A stretch of DNA of 64,000 bases, taken from NCBI GenBank assembly GCA_030533445.1, contig JARPUW010000261.1:1-64000 (forward strand), read 5' to 3'. Position numbers and translations under genes: made by a program. This DNA is from Cyprinodon diabolis (Eukaryota > Chordata > Actinopteri > Cyprinodontiformes > Cyprinodontidae). Below the pieces are notes generated by a model. It saw only the letters and a list, made by a program, of their open reading frames with translations, was not told the DNA's origin and made no database searches. Positions 37,439 through 49,862 of the stretch are shown here, piece by piece. Each line of letters starts with the position of its first letter. Position 1 is the first letter of the stretch.

Positions 37439-40400
37439 CCAGAAAAGATCATGGCTGTATCATTAATGGTTTGTCTGTTACACAACTCCAGAGGCCAAAA
37501 TGGCATTATCTCACTGTGAAATGAGCATTTTGGCCTCAACTTCTGTTTTGAAGCTTGGAACCATAAACATCTGCTCAAATCTACTTTATATTGTTAGTTT
37601 TAAGCTCTAGATGATTGCCAGAAAAGATCATGGCTGTATCATTAATGGTTTGTCCGTTACAACTCCAGAGGCCAAAATGGCATTATCTCACTGTGAAAAG
37701 AGCGTTTTGGCCTCAACTTCTGTTTTGAAGCTTGGAACCATAAACATCTGCTCAAATCTACTTTATATTGTTAGTTTTCAGCTCTAGATGATTGCCAGAA
37801 AAGATCATGGCTGTATCATTAATGGTTTGTCTCTTACAACTCCAGAGGCCAAAATGGCATTATCTCACTGTGAAAAGAGCGTTTTGGCCTCAACCTTCTG
37901 ATTTGAAGCTTGGAACCAAAAACATCTGCTCACATCTACTTTATATTGTTAGTTTTCAGCTCTAGATGATTGCCAGAAAAGATCATGGCTGTATCATTAA
38001 TGGTTTGTCTGTTACAACTCCAGAGGCCAAAATGGCATTATCTCACTGTGAAATGAGCGTTTTGGCCTCAACTTCTGATTTGAAGCTTGGAAGCAAAAAC
38101 ATCTGCTCAAATCTACTTTATATTGTTAGTTTTCCGCTCTAGATGATTGCCAGAAAAGATCATGGCTGTATCATTAATGGTTTGTCTCTTACAACTCCAG
38201 AGGCCAAAATGGCATTATCTCACTGTGAAAAGAGCGTTTTGGCCTCAACCTTCTGATTTGAAGCTTGGAACCAAAAACATCTGCTCAAATCTACTTTATA
38301 TTGTTAGGTTTCAGCTCTAGATGATTGCCAGAAAAGATCATGGCTGTATCATTAATGGTTTGTCTGTTACAACTCCAGAGGCCAAAATGGCATTATCTCA
38401 CTGTGAAATGAGCGTTTTGGCCTCAACTTCTGTTTTGAACCTTGGAACCATAAACATCTGCTCAAATCTACTTTATATTGTTAGTTTTCAGCTCTAGATG
38501 ATTGCCAGAAAAGATCATGGCTGTATCATTAATGGTTTGTCTGTTACACAACTCCAGAGGCCAAAATGGCATTATCTCACTGTGAAATGAGCGTTTTGGC
38601 CTCAACTTCTGTTTTGAAGCTTGGAACCATAAACATCTGCTCAAATCTACTTTATATTGTTAGTTTTCAGCTCTAGATGATTGCCAGAAAAGATCATGGC
38701 TGTATCAATAATGGTTTGTCCGTTACAACTCCAGAGGCCAAAATGGCATTATCTCACTGTGAAAAGAGCGTTTTGGCCTCAACTTCTGTTTTGAAGCTTG
38801 GAACCATAAACATCTGCTCAAATCTACTTTATATTGTTAGTTTTCAGCTCTAGATGATTGCCAGAAAAGATCATGGCTGTATCATTAATGGTTTGTCTGT
38901 TACAACTCCAGAGGCCAAAATGGCATTATCTCACTGTGAAAAGAGCGTTTTGGCCTCAACCTTCTGATTTGAAGCTTGGAACCAAAAACATCTGCTCACA
39001 TCTACTTTATATTGTTAGTTTTCAGCTCTAGATGATTGCCAGAAAAGATCATGGCTGTATCATTAATGGTTTGTCTGTTACAACTCCAGAGGCCAAAATG
39101 GCATTATCTCACTGTGAAATGAGCGTTTTGGCCTCAACTTCTGATTTGAAGCTTGGAAGCAAAAACATCTGCTCAAATCTACTTTATATTGTTAGTTTTC
39201 CGCTCTAGATGATTGCCAGAAAAGATCATGGCTGTATCATTAATGGTTTGTCTCTTACAACTCCAGAGGCCAAAATGGCATTATCTCGCTGTGAAAAGAG
39301 CGTTTTGGCCTCAACCTTCTGATTTGAAGCTTGGAACCAAAAACATCTGCTCAAATCTACTTTATATTGTTAGGTTTCAGCTCTAGATGATTGCCAGAAA
39401 AGATCATGGCTGTATCATTAATGGTTTGTCTGTTACAACTCCAGAGGCCAAAATGGTATTATCTCACTGTGAAATGAGCGTTTTGGCCTCAACTTCTGTT
39501 TTGAAGCTTGGAACCACAAACATCTGCTCAAATCTACTTTATATTGTTAATTTTCAGCTCTAGATGATTGCCAGAAAAGATCATGGCTGTATCATTAATG
39601 GTTTGTCTGTTACAACTCCAGAGGCCAAAATGGCATTATCTCACTGTGAAAAGAGCGTTTTGGCCTCAACCTTCTGATTTGAAGCTTGGAACCAAAAACA
39701 TCTGCTCAAATCTACTTTATATTGTTAGTTTTCAGCTCTAGATGATTGCCAGAAAAGATCATGGCTGTATCATTAATGGTTTGTCTGTTACAACTCCAGA
39801 GGCCAAAATGGTATTATCTCACTGTGAAATGAGCGTTTTGGCCTCAACTTCTGTTTTGAAGCTTGGAACCAAAAACATCTGCTCAAATCTACTTTATATT
39901 GTTAGTTTTCAGCTCTAGATGATTGCCAGAAAAGATCATGGCTGTATCATTAATGGTTTGTCCGTTACAACTCCAGAGGCCAAAATGGCATTATCTCACT
40001 GTGAAATGAGCGTTTTGGCCTCAACTTCTGTTTTGAACCTTGGAACCATAAACATCTGCTCAAATCTACTTTATATTGTTAGTTTTCAGCTCTAGATGAT
40101 TGCCAGAAAAGATCATGGCTGTATCATTAATGGTTTGTCTGTTACAACTCCAGAGGCCAAAATGGCATTATCTCACTGTGAAATGAGTGTTTTGGCCTCA
40201 ACTTCTGTTTTGAAGCTTGGAACCATAAACATCTGCTCATATCTACTTTATATTGTTAGTTTTCAGCTCTAGATGATTGCCAGAAAAGATCATGGCTGTA
40301 TCATTAATGGTTTGTCTGTTACAACTCCAGAGGCCAAAATGGCATTATCTCACTGTGAAATGAGCGTTTTGGCCTCAACTTCTGATTTGAAGCTTGGAAG

Positions 40401-42229
40401 CAAAAACATCTGCTCAAATCTACTTTATATTGTTAGTTTTCAGCTCTAGATGATTGCCAGAAAAGATCATGGCTGTATCATTAATGGTTTGTCTCTTACA
40501 ACTCCAGAGGCCAAAATGGCATTATCTCACTGTGAAAAGAGCGTTTTGGCCTCAACCTTCTGATTTGAAGCTTGGAACCAAAAACATCTGCTCAAATCTA
40601 CTTTATATTGTTAGTTTTCAGCTCTAGATGATTGCCAGAAAAGATCATGGCTGTATCATTAATGGTTTGTCTGTTACAACTCCAGAGGCCAAAATGGCAT
40701 TATCTCACTGTGAAATGAGCGTTTTGGCCTCAACTTCTGTTTTGAACCTTGGAACCATAAACATCTGCTCAAATCTACTTTATATTGTTAGTTTTCAGCT
40801 CTAGATGATTGCCAGAAAAGATCATGGCTGTATCATTAATGGTTTGTCTGTTACAACTCCAGAGGCCAAAATGGCATTATCTCACTGTGAAATGAGCGTT
40901 TTGGCCTCAACTTCTGTTTTGAAGCTTGGAACCATAAACATCTGCTCAAATCTACTTTATATTGTTAGTTTTCAGCTCTAGATGATTGCCAGAAAAGATC
41001 ATGGCTGTATCATTAATGGTTTGTCTGTTACAACTCCAGAGGCCAAAATGGCATTATCTCACTGTAAAATGAGCGTTTTGGCCTCAACTTCTGTTTTGAA
41101 GCTTGGAACCATAAACATCTGCTCAAATCTACTTTATATTGTTAGTTTTCGGCTCTAGATGATTGCCAGAAAAGATCATGGCTGTATCATTAATGGTTTG
41201 TCTGTTACAACTCCAGAGGCCAAAATGGCATTATCTCACTGTGAAAAGAGCGTTTTGGCCTCAACCTTCTGATTTGAAGCTTGGAACCAAAAACATCTGC
41301 TCAAATCTACTTTATATTGTTAGTTTTCAGCTCTAGATGATTGCCAGAAAAGATCATGGCTGTATCATTAATGGTTTGTCTGTTACAACTCCAGAGGCCA
41401 AAATGGCATTATCTCACTGTGAAATGAGCGTTTTGGCCTCAACTTCTGTTTTGAACCTTGGAACCATAAACATCTGCTCAAATCTACTTTATATTGTTAG
41501 TTTTCAGCTCTAGATGATTGCCAGAAAAGATCATGGCTGTATCATTAATGGTTTGTCTGTTACAACTCCAGAGGCCAAAATGGCATTATCTCACTGTGAA
41601 AAGAGCGTTTTGGCCTCAACTTCTGTTTTGAAGCTTGGAACCAAAAACATCTGCTCAAATCTACTTTATATTGTTAGTTTTCAGCTCTAGATGATTGCCA
41701 GAAAAGATCATGGCTGTATCATTAATGGTTTGTCTGTTACAACTCCAGAGGCCAAAATGGCATTATCTCACTGTGAAATGAGCGTTTTGGCCTCAACTTC
41801 TTTTTTGAAGCTTGGAACCATAAACATCTGCTCAAATCTACTTTATATTGTTAGTTTTCAGCTCTAGATGATTGCCAGAAAAGATCATGGCTGTATCATT
41901 AATGGTTTGTCTGTTACAACTCCAGAGGCCAAAATGGCATTATCTCACTGTGAAAAGAGCGTTTTGGCCTCAACCTTCTGATTTGAAGCTTGGAACCAAA
42001 AACATCTGCTCAAATCTACTTTATATTGTTAGTTTTCAGCTCTAGATGATTGCCAGAAAAGATCATGGCTGTATCATTAATGGTTTGTCTGTTACAACTC
42101 AAGATGCCAAAATGGCATTATCTCACTGTGAAATGAGCGTTTTGGCCTCAACTTCTGTTTTGAAGCTTGGAACCATAAACATCTGCTCAAATCTACTTTA
42201 TATTGTTAGTTTTCAGCTCTAGATGATTG

Positions 42230-42943
42230 CCAGAAAAGATCATGGCTGTATCATTAATGGTTTGTCTCTTACAACTCCAGAGGCCAAAATGGCATTATCT
42301 CACTGTGAAAAGAGCGTTTTGGCCTCAACCTTCTGATTTGAAGCTTGGAACCAAAAACATCTGCTCAAATCTACTTTATATTGTTAGTTTTCAGCTCTAG
42401 ATGATTGCCAGAAAAGATCATGGCTGTATCATTAATGGTTTGTCTGTTACAACTCCAGAGGCCAAAATGGCATTATCTCACTGTGAAAAGAGCGTTTTCG
42501 CCTCAACCTTCTGATTTGAAGCTTGGAACCAAAAACATCTGCTCAAATCTACTTTATATTGTTAGTTTTCAGCTCTAGATGATTGCCAGAAAAGATCATG
42601 GCTGTATCATTAATGGTTTGTCTGTTACAACTCCAGAGGCCAAAATGGCATTATTATCTCACTGTGAAATGAGCGTTTTGGCCTCAACTTCTGATTTGAA
42701 GCTTGGAAGCAAAAACATCTGCTCAAATCTACTTTATATTGTTAGTTTTCAGCTCTAGATGATTGCCAGAAAAGATCATGGCTGTATCATTAATGGTTTG
42801 TCTCTTACAACTCCAGAGGCCAAAATGGCATTATCTCACTGTGAAAAGAGCGTTTTGGCCTCAACCTTCTGATTTGAAGCTTAGAACCAAAAACATCTGC
42901 TCAAATCTACTTTATATTGTTAGTTTTCAGCTCTAGATGATTG
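42230..42943. repeat. Four-monomer block present in SU3, same as in SU1
   Basis: Equivalent of 8872-9585. It is 714 bp, with the same TTTTCGCC, CATTATTATC insertion and CTTAGAACC variants. Its presence here and in SU1 but not in the superunit between them argues for a deletion in the SU2 lineage. The alternative is two alternating superunit forms. Confidence 0.9.
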
Positions 42944-45252
42944 CCAGAAAAGATCATGGCTGTATCATTAATGGTTTGTCTGTTACAACTCCAGAGGCCA
43001 AAATGGCATTATCTCACTGTGAAATGAGCGTTTTGGCCTCAACTTCTGTTTTGAACCTTGGAACCATAAACATCTGCTCAAATCTACTTTATATTGTTAG
43101 TTTTCAGCTCTAGATGATTGCCAGAAAAGATCATGGCTGTATCATTAATGGTTTGTCTGTTACACAAGTCCAGAGGCCAAAATGGCATTATCTCACTGTG
43201 AAATGAGCATTTTGGCCTCAACTTCTGTTTTGAAGCTTGGAACCATAAACATCTGCTCAAATCTACTTTATATTGTTAGTTTTAAGCTCTAGATGATTGC
43301 CAGAAAAGATCATGGCTGTATCATTAATGGTTTGTCCGTTACAACTCCAGAGGCCAAAATGGCATTATCTCACTGTGAAAAGAGCGTTTTGGCCTCAACT
43401 TCTGTTTTGAAGCTTGGAACCATAAACATCTGCTCAAATCTACTTTATATTGTTAGTTTTCAGCTCTAGATGACTGCCAGAAAAGATCATGGCTGTATCA
43501 TTAATGGTTTGTCTCTTACAACTCCAGAGGCCAAAATGGCATTATCTCACTGTGAAAAGAGCGTTTTGGCCTCAACCTTCTGATTTGAAGCTTGGAACCA
43601 AAAACAGCTGCTCACATCTACTTTATATTGTTAGTTTTCAGCTCTAGATGATTGCCAGAAAAGATCATGGCTGTATCATTAATGGTTTGTCTGTTACAAC
43701 TCCAGAGGCCAAAATGGCATTATCTCACTGTGAAATGAGCGTTTTGGCCTCAACTTCTGATTTGAAGCTTGGAAGCAAAAACATCTGCTCAAATCTACTT
43801 TATATTGTTAGTTTTCCGCTCTAGATGATTGCCAGAAAAGATCATGGCTGTATCATTAATGGTTTGTCTCTTACAACTCCAGAGGCCAAAATGGCATTAT
43901 CTCACTGTGAAAAGAGCGTTTTGGCCTCAACCTTCTGATTTGAAGCTTGGAACCAAAAACATCTGCTCAAATCTACTTTATATTGTTAGGTTTCAGCTCT
44001 AGATGATTGCCAGAAAAGATCATGGCTGTATCATTAATGGTTTGTCTGTTACAACTCCAGAGGCCAAAATGGCATTATCTCACTGTGAAATGAGCGTTTT
44101 GGCCTCAACTTCTGTTTTGAACCTTGGAACCATAAACATCTGCTCAAATCTACTTTATATTGTTAGTTTTCAGCTCTAGATGATTGCCAGAAAAGATCAT
44201 GGCTGTATCATTAATGGTTTGTCTGTTACACAACTCCAGAGGCCAAAATGGCATTATCTCACTGTGAAATGAGCGTTTTGGCCTCAACTTCTGTTTTGAA
44301 GCTTGGAACCATAAACATCTGCTCAAATCTACTTTATGTTGTTAGTTTTCAGCTCTAGATGATTGCCAGAAAAGATCATGGCTGTATCATTAATGGTTTG
44401 TCCGTTACAACTCCAGAGGCCAAAATGGCATTATCTCACTGTGAAAAGAGCGTTTTGGCCTCAACTTCTGTTTTGAAGCTTGGAACCATAAACATCTGCT
44501 CAAATCTACTTTATATTGTTAGTTTTCAGCTCTAGATGATTGCCAGAAAAGATCTTGGCTGTATCATTAATGGTTTGTCTGTTACAACTCCAGAGGCCAA
44601 AATGGCATTATCTCACTGTGAAAAGAGCGTTTTGGCCTCAACCTTCTGATTTGAAGCTTGGAACCAAAAACATCTGCTCACATCTACTTTATATTGTTAG
44701 TTTTCAGCTCTAGATGATTGCCAGAAAAGATCATGGCTGTATCATTAATGGTTTGTCTGTTACAACTCCAGAGGCCAAAATGGCATTATCTCACTGTGAA
44801 ATGAGCGTTTTGGCCTCAACTTCTGATTTGAAGCTTGGAAGCAAAAACATCTGCTCAAATCTACTTTATATTGTTAGTTTTCCGCTCTAGATGATTGCCA
44901 GAAAAGATCATGGCTGTATCATTAATGGTTTGTCTCTTACAACTCCAGAGGCCAAAATGGCATTATCTCGCTGTGAAAAGAGCGTTTTGGCCTCAACCTT
45001 CTGATTTGAAGCTTGGAACCAAAAACATCTGCTCAAATCTACTTTATATTGTTAGGTTTCAGCTCTAGATGATTGCCAGAAAAGATCATGGCTGTATCAT
45101 TAATGGTTTGTCTGTTACAACTCCAGAGGCCAAAATGGCATTAATTCACTGCGAAATGAGCGTTTTGGCCTCAACTTCTGTTTTGAAGCTTGGAACCATA
45201 AAAATCTGCTCAAATCTACTTTATATTGTTAGTTTTCAGCTCTAGATGATTG

Positions 45253-48200
45253 CCAGAAAAGATCATGGCTGTATCATTAATGGTTTGTCTGTTACAACTC
45301 CAGAGGCCAAAATGGCATTATCTCACTGTGAAATGAGCGTTTTGGCCTCAACTTCTGTTTTGAAGCTTGGAACCACAAACATCTGCTCAAATCTACTTTA
45401 TATTGTTAATTTTCAGCTCTAGATGATTGCCAGAAAAGATCATGGCTGTATCATTAATGGTTTGTCTGTTACAACTCCAGAGGCCAAAATGGCATTATCT
45501 CACTGTGAAAAGAGCGTTTTGGCCTCAACCTTCTGATTTGAAGCTTGGAACCAAAAACATCTGCTCAAATCTACTTTATATTGTTAGTTTTCAGCTCTAG
45601 ATGATTGCCAGAAAAGATCATGGCTGTATCATTAATGGTTTGTCTCTTACAACTCCAGAGGCCAAAATGGTATTATCTCACTGTGAAATGAGCGTTTTGG
45701 CCTCAACTTCTGTTTTGAAGCTTGGAACCAAAAACATCTGCTCAAATCTACTTTATATTGTTAGTTTTCAGCTCTAGATGATTGCCAGAAAAGATCATGG
45801 CTGTATCATTAATGGTTTGTCTGTTACAACTCCAGAGGCCAAAATGGCATTATCTCACTGTGAAAAGAGCGTTTTGGCCTCAACCTTCTGATTTGAAGCT
45901 TGGAACCAAAAACATCTGCTCAAATCTACTTTATATTGTTAGTTTTCGGCTCTAGATGATTGCCAGAAAAGATCATGGCTGTATCATTAATGGTTTGTCT
46001 GTTACAACTCCAGAGGCCAAAATGGCATTATCTCACTGTGAAATGAGCGTTTTGGCCTCAACTTCTGATTTGAAGCTTGGAAGCAAAAACATCTGCTCAA
46101 ATCTACTTTATATTGTTAGTTTTCAGCTCTAGATGATTGCCAGAAAAGATCATGGCTGTATCATTAATGGTTTGTCTGTTACAACTCCAGAGGCCAAAAT
46201 GGCATTATCTCACTGTGAAATGAGCGTTTTGGCCTCAACTTCTGATTTGAAGCTTGGAAGCAAAAACATCTGCTCAAATCTACTTTATATTGTTAGTTTT
46301 CAGCTCTAGATGATTGCCAGAAAAGATCATGGCTGTATCATTAATGGTTTGTCTGTTACAACTCCAGAGGCCAAAATGGCATTATCTCACTGTGAAATGA
46401 GCGTTTTGGCCTCAACTTCTTTTTTGAAGCTTGGAACCATAAACATCTGCTCAAATCTACTTTATATTGTTAGTTTTCAGCTCTAGATGATTGCCAGAAA
46501 AGATCATGGCTGTATCATTAATGGTTTGTCTGTTACAACTCCAGAGGCCAAAATGGCATTATCTCACTGTGAAAAGAGCGTTTTGGCCTCAACCTTCTGA
46601 TTTGAAGCTTGGAACAAAAAACATCTGCTCAAATCTACTTTATATTGTTAGTTTCCAGCTCTAGATGATTGCCAGAAAAGATCATGGCTGTATCATTAAT
46701 GGTTTGTCTGTTACAACTCCAGAGGCCAAAATGGCATTATCTAACTGTGAAATGAGCGTTTTGGCCTCAACTTCTGTTTTGAAGCTTGGAACCATAAACA
46801 TCTGCTCAAATCTACTTTATATTGTTAGTTTTCAGCTCTAGATGATTGCCAGAAAAGATCATGGCTGTATCATTAATGGTTTGTCTCTTACAACTCCAGA
46901 GGCCAAAATGGCATTATCTCACTGTGAAAAGAGCGTTTTGGCCTCAACCTTCTGATTTGAAGCTTGGAACCAAAAACATCTGCTCAAATCTACTTTATAT
47001 TGTTAGTTTTCAGCTCTAGATGATTGCCAGAAAAGATCATGGCTGTATCATTAATGGTTTGTCTGTTACAACTCCAGAGGCCAAAATGGCATTATCTCAC
47101 TGTGAAATTAGCGTTTAGGCCTCAACTTCTGTTTTGAAGCTTGGAACCATAAACATCTGCTCAAATCTACTTTATATTGTTAGTTTTCAGCTCTAGATGA
47201 TTGCCAGAAAAGATCATGGCTGTATCATTAATGGTTTGTCTGTTACAACTCCAGAGGCCAAAATGGCATTATCTCACTGTGAAAAGAGCGTTTTGGCCTC
47301 AACCTTCTGATTTGAAGCTTGGAACCAAAAACATCTGCTCAAATCTACTTTATATTGTTAGTTTTCAGCTCTAGATGATTGCCAGAAAAGATCATGGCTG
47401 TATCATTAATGGTTTGTCTGTTACAACTCCAGAGGCCAAAATGGCATTATCTCACTGTGAAATGAGCGTTTTGGCCTCAACTTCTGATTTGAAGCTTGGA
47501 AGCAAAAACATCTGCTCAAATCTACTTTATATTGTTAGTTTTCAGCTCTAGATGATTGCCAGAAAAGATCATGGCTGTATCATTAATGGTTTGTCTCTTA
47601 CAACTCCAGAGGCCAAAATGGCATTATCTCACTGTGAAAAGAGCGTTTTGGCCTCAACCTTCTGATTTGAAGCTTGGAACCAAAAACATCTGCTCAAATC
47701 TACTTTATATTGTTAGTTTTCAGCTCTAGATGATTGCCAGAAAAGATCATGGCTGTATCATTAATGTTTTGTCTGTTACAACTCCAGAGGCCAAAATGGC
47801 ATTATCTCACTGTGAAATGAGCGTTTTGGCCTCAACTTCTGTTTTGAACCTTGGAACCAAAAACATCTGCTCAAATCTACTTTATATTGTTAGTTTTCAG
47901 CTCTAGATGATTGCCAGAAAAGATCATGGCTGTATCATTAATGGTTTGTCTGTTACAACTCCAGAGGCCAAAATGGCATTATCTCACTGTGAAATGAGCG
48001 TTTTGGCCTCAACTTCTGTTTTGAAGCTTGGAACCATAAACATCTGCTCAAATCTACTTTATATTGTTAGTTTTCAGCTCTAGATGATTGCCAGAAAAGA
48101 TCATGGCTGTATCATTAATGGTTTGTCCGTTACAACTCCAGAGGCCAAAATGGCATTATCTCACTGTGAAAAGAGCGTTTTGGCCTCAACTTCGGTTTTG

Positions 48201-49862
48201 AAGCTTGGAACCATAAACATCTGCTCAAATCTACTTTATATTGTTAGTTTTCAGCTCTAGATGATTGCCAGAAAAGATCATGGCTGTATCATTAATGGTT
48301 TGTCTGTTACAACTCCAGAGGCCAAAATGGCATTATCTCACTGTGAAATGAGCGTTTTGGCCTCAACCTTCTGATTTGAAGCTTGGAACGAAAAACATCT
48401 GCTCACATCTACTTTATATTGTTAGTTTTCAGCTCTAGATGATTGCCAGAAAAGATCATGGCTGTATCATTAATGGTTCGTCTGTTACAACTCCAGAGGC
48501 CAAAATGGCATTATCTCACTGTGAAATGAGCGTTTTGGCCTCAACTTCTGATTTGAAGCTTGGAAGCAAAAACATCTGCTCAAATCTACTTTATATTGTT
48601 AGTTTTCAGCTCTAGATGATTGCCAGAAAAGATCATGGCTGTATCATTAATGGTTTGTCTGTTACAACTCCAGAGGCCAAAATGGCATTATCTCACTGTA
48701 AAATGAGCGTTTTGGCCTCAACTTCTGTTTTGAAGCTTGGAACCATAAACATCTGCTCAAATCTACTTTATATTGTTAGTTTTCGGCTCTAGATGATTGC
48801 CAGAAAAGATCATGGCTGTATCATTAATGGTTTGTCTGTTACAACTCCAGAGGCCAAAATGGCATTATCTCACTGTGAAATGAGCGTTTTGGCCTCAACT
48901 TCTTTTTTGAAGCTTGGAACCATAAACATCTGCTCAAATCTACTTTATATTGTTAGTTTTCAGCTCTAGATGATTGCCAGAAAAGATCATGGCTGTATCA
49001 TTAATGGTTTGTCTGTTACAACTCCAGAGGCCAAAATGGCATTATCTCACTGTGAAAAGAGCGTTTTGGCCTCAACTTCTGATTTGAAGCTTGGAAGCAA
49101 AAACATCTGCTCAAATCTACTTTATATTGTTAGTTTTCAGCTCTAGATGATTGCCAGAAAAGATCATGGCTGTATTATTAATGGTTTGTCTGTTACAACT
49201 CCAGAGGCCAAAATGGCATTATCTCACTGTGAAAAGAGCGTTTTGGCCTCAACTTCTGTTTTGAAGCTTGGAACCAAAAACATCTGCTCAAATCTACTTT
49301 ATATTGTTAGTTTTCAGCTCTAGATGATTGCCAGAAAAGATCATGGCTGTATCATTAATGGTTTGTCTGTTACAACTCCAGAGGCCAAAATGGCATTATC
49401 TCACTGTGAAATGAGCGTTTTGGCCTCAACTTCTTTTTTGAAGCTTGGAACCATAAACATCTGCTCAAATCTACTTTATATTGTTAGTTTTCAGCTCTAG
49501 ATGATTGCCAGAAAAGATCATGGCTGTATCATTAATGGTTTGTCTGTTACAACTCCAGAGGCCAAAATGGCATTATCTCACTGTGAAAAGAGCGTTTTGG
49601 CCTCAACCTTCTGATTTGAAGCTTGGAACCAAAAACATCTGCTCAAATCTACTTTATATTGTTAGTTTTCAGCTCTAGATGATTGCCAGAAAAGATCATG
49701 GCTGTATCATTAATGGTTTGTCTGTTACAACTCCAGACGCCAAAATGGCATTATCTCACTGTGAAATGAGCGTTTTGGCCTCAACTTCTGTTTTGAAGCT
49801 TGGAACCATAAACATCTGCTCAAATCTACTTTATATTGTTAGTTTTCAGCTCTAGATGATTG
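45253..49862. repeat. 26-mer HOR unit, SU3 single copy
   Basis: Same order as 11895-16504, with ACCACAAAC at 45376 and GACGCC at 49738 (spacing 4,362 bp, as in SU1). One difference was noticed: the monomer at 48800 has CTTCTTTTTTG instead of CTTCTGTTTTG. No second tandem copy follows; the array switches to the 27-mer at 49863. Confidence 0.9.

Larger units (their letters stand above)
37439..49862. repeat. Superunit SU3, incomplete, 70 monomers
   Basis: SU3 aligns with SU1 monomers 24-93: a 44-monomer segment (37439-45252, 7,814 bp), then a single 26-mer (45253-49862). CAATAAT is at 38708, GATGACTGCC at 43469, CATTAATTCACTGCG at 45139 and GACGCC at 49738. It carries the 714-bp four-monomer block, like SU1, and the 177-bp form of the monomer-37 equivalent, like SU2. 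The monomer at 48800 reads CTTCTTTTTTG where SU1 and SU2 read CTTCTGTTTTG. After the GACGCC monomer the superunit order stops and another HOR begins. Confidence 0.88.

Noticed and set aside
4080..49862. Superunits as an assembly artefact of duplicated contigs
   Set aside because: The copies differ by real-looking events (714-bp block, monomer 37, the monomer at 48800) and have different 3' contexts, which plain duplication of a contig would not give. It is not excluded without reads.
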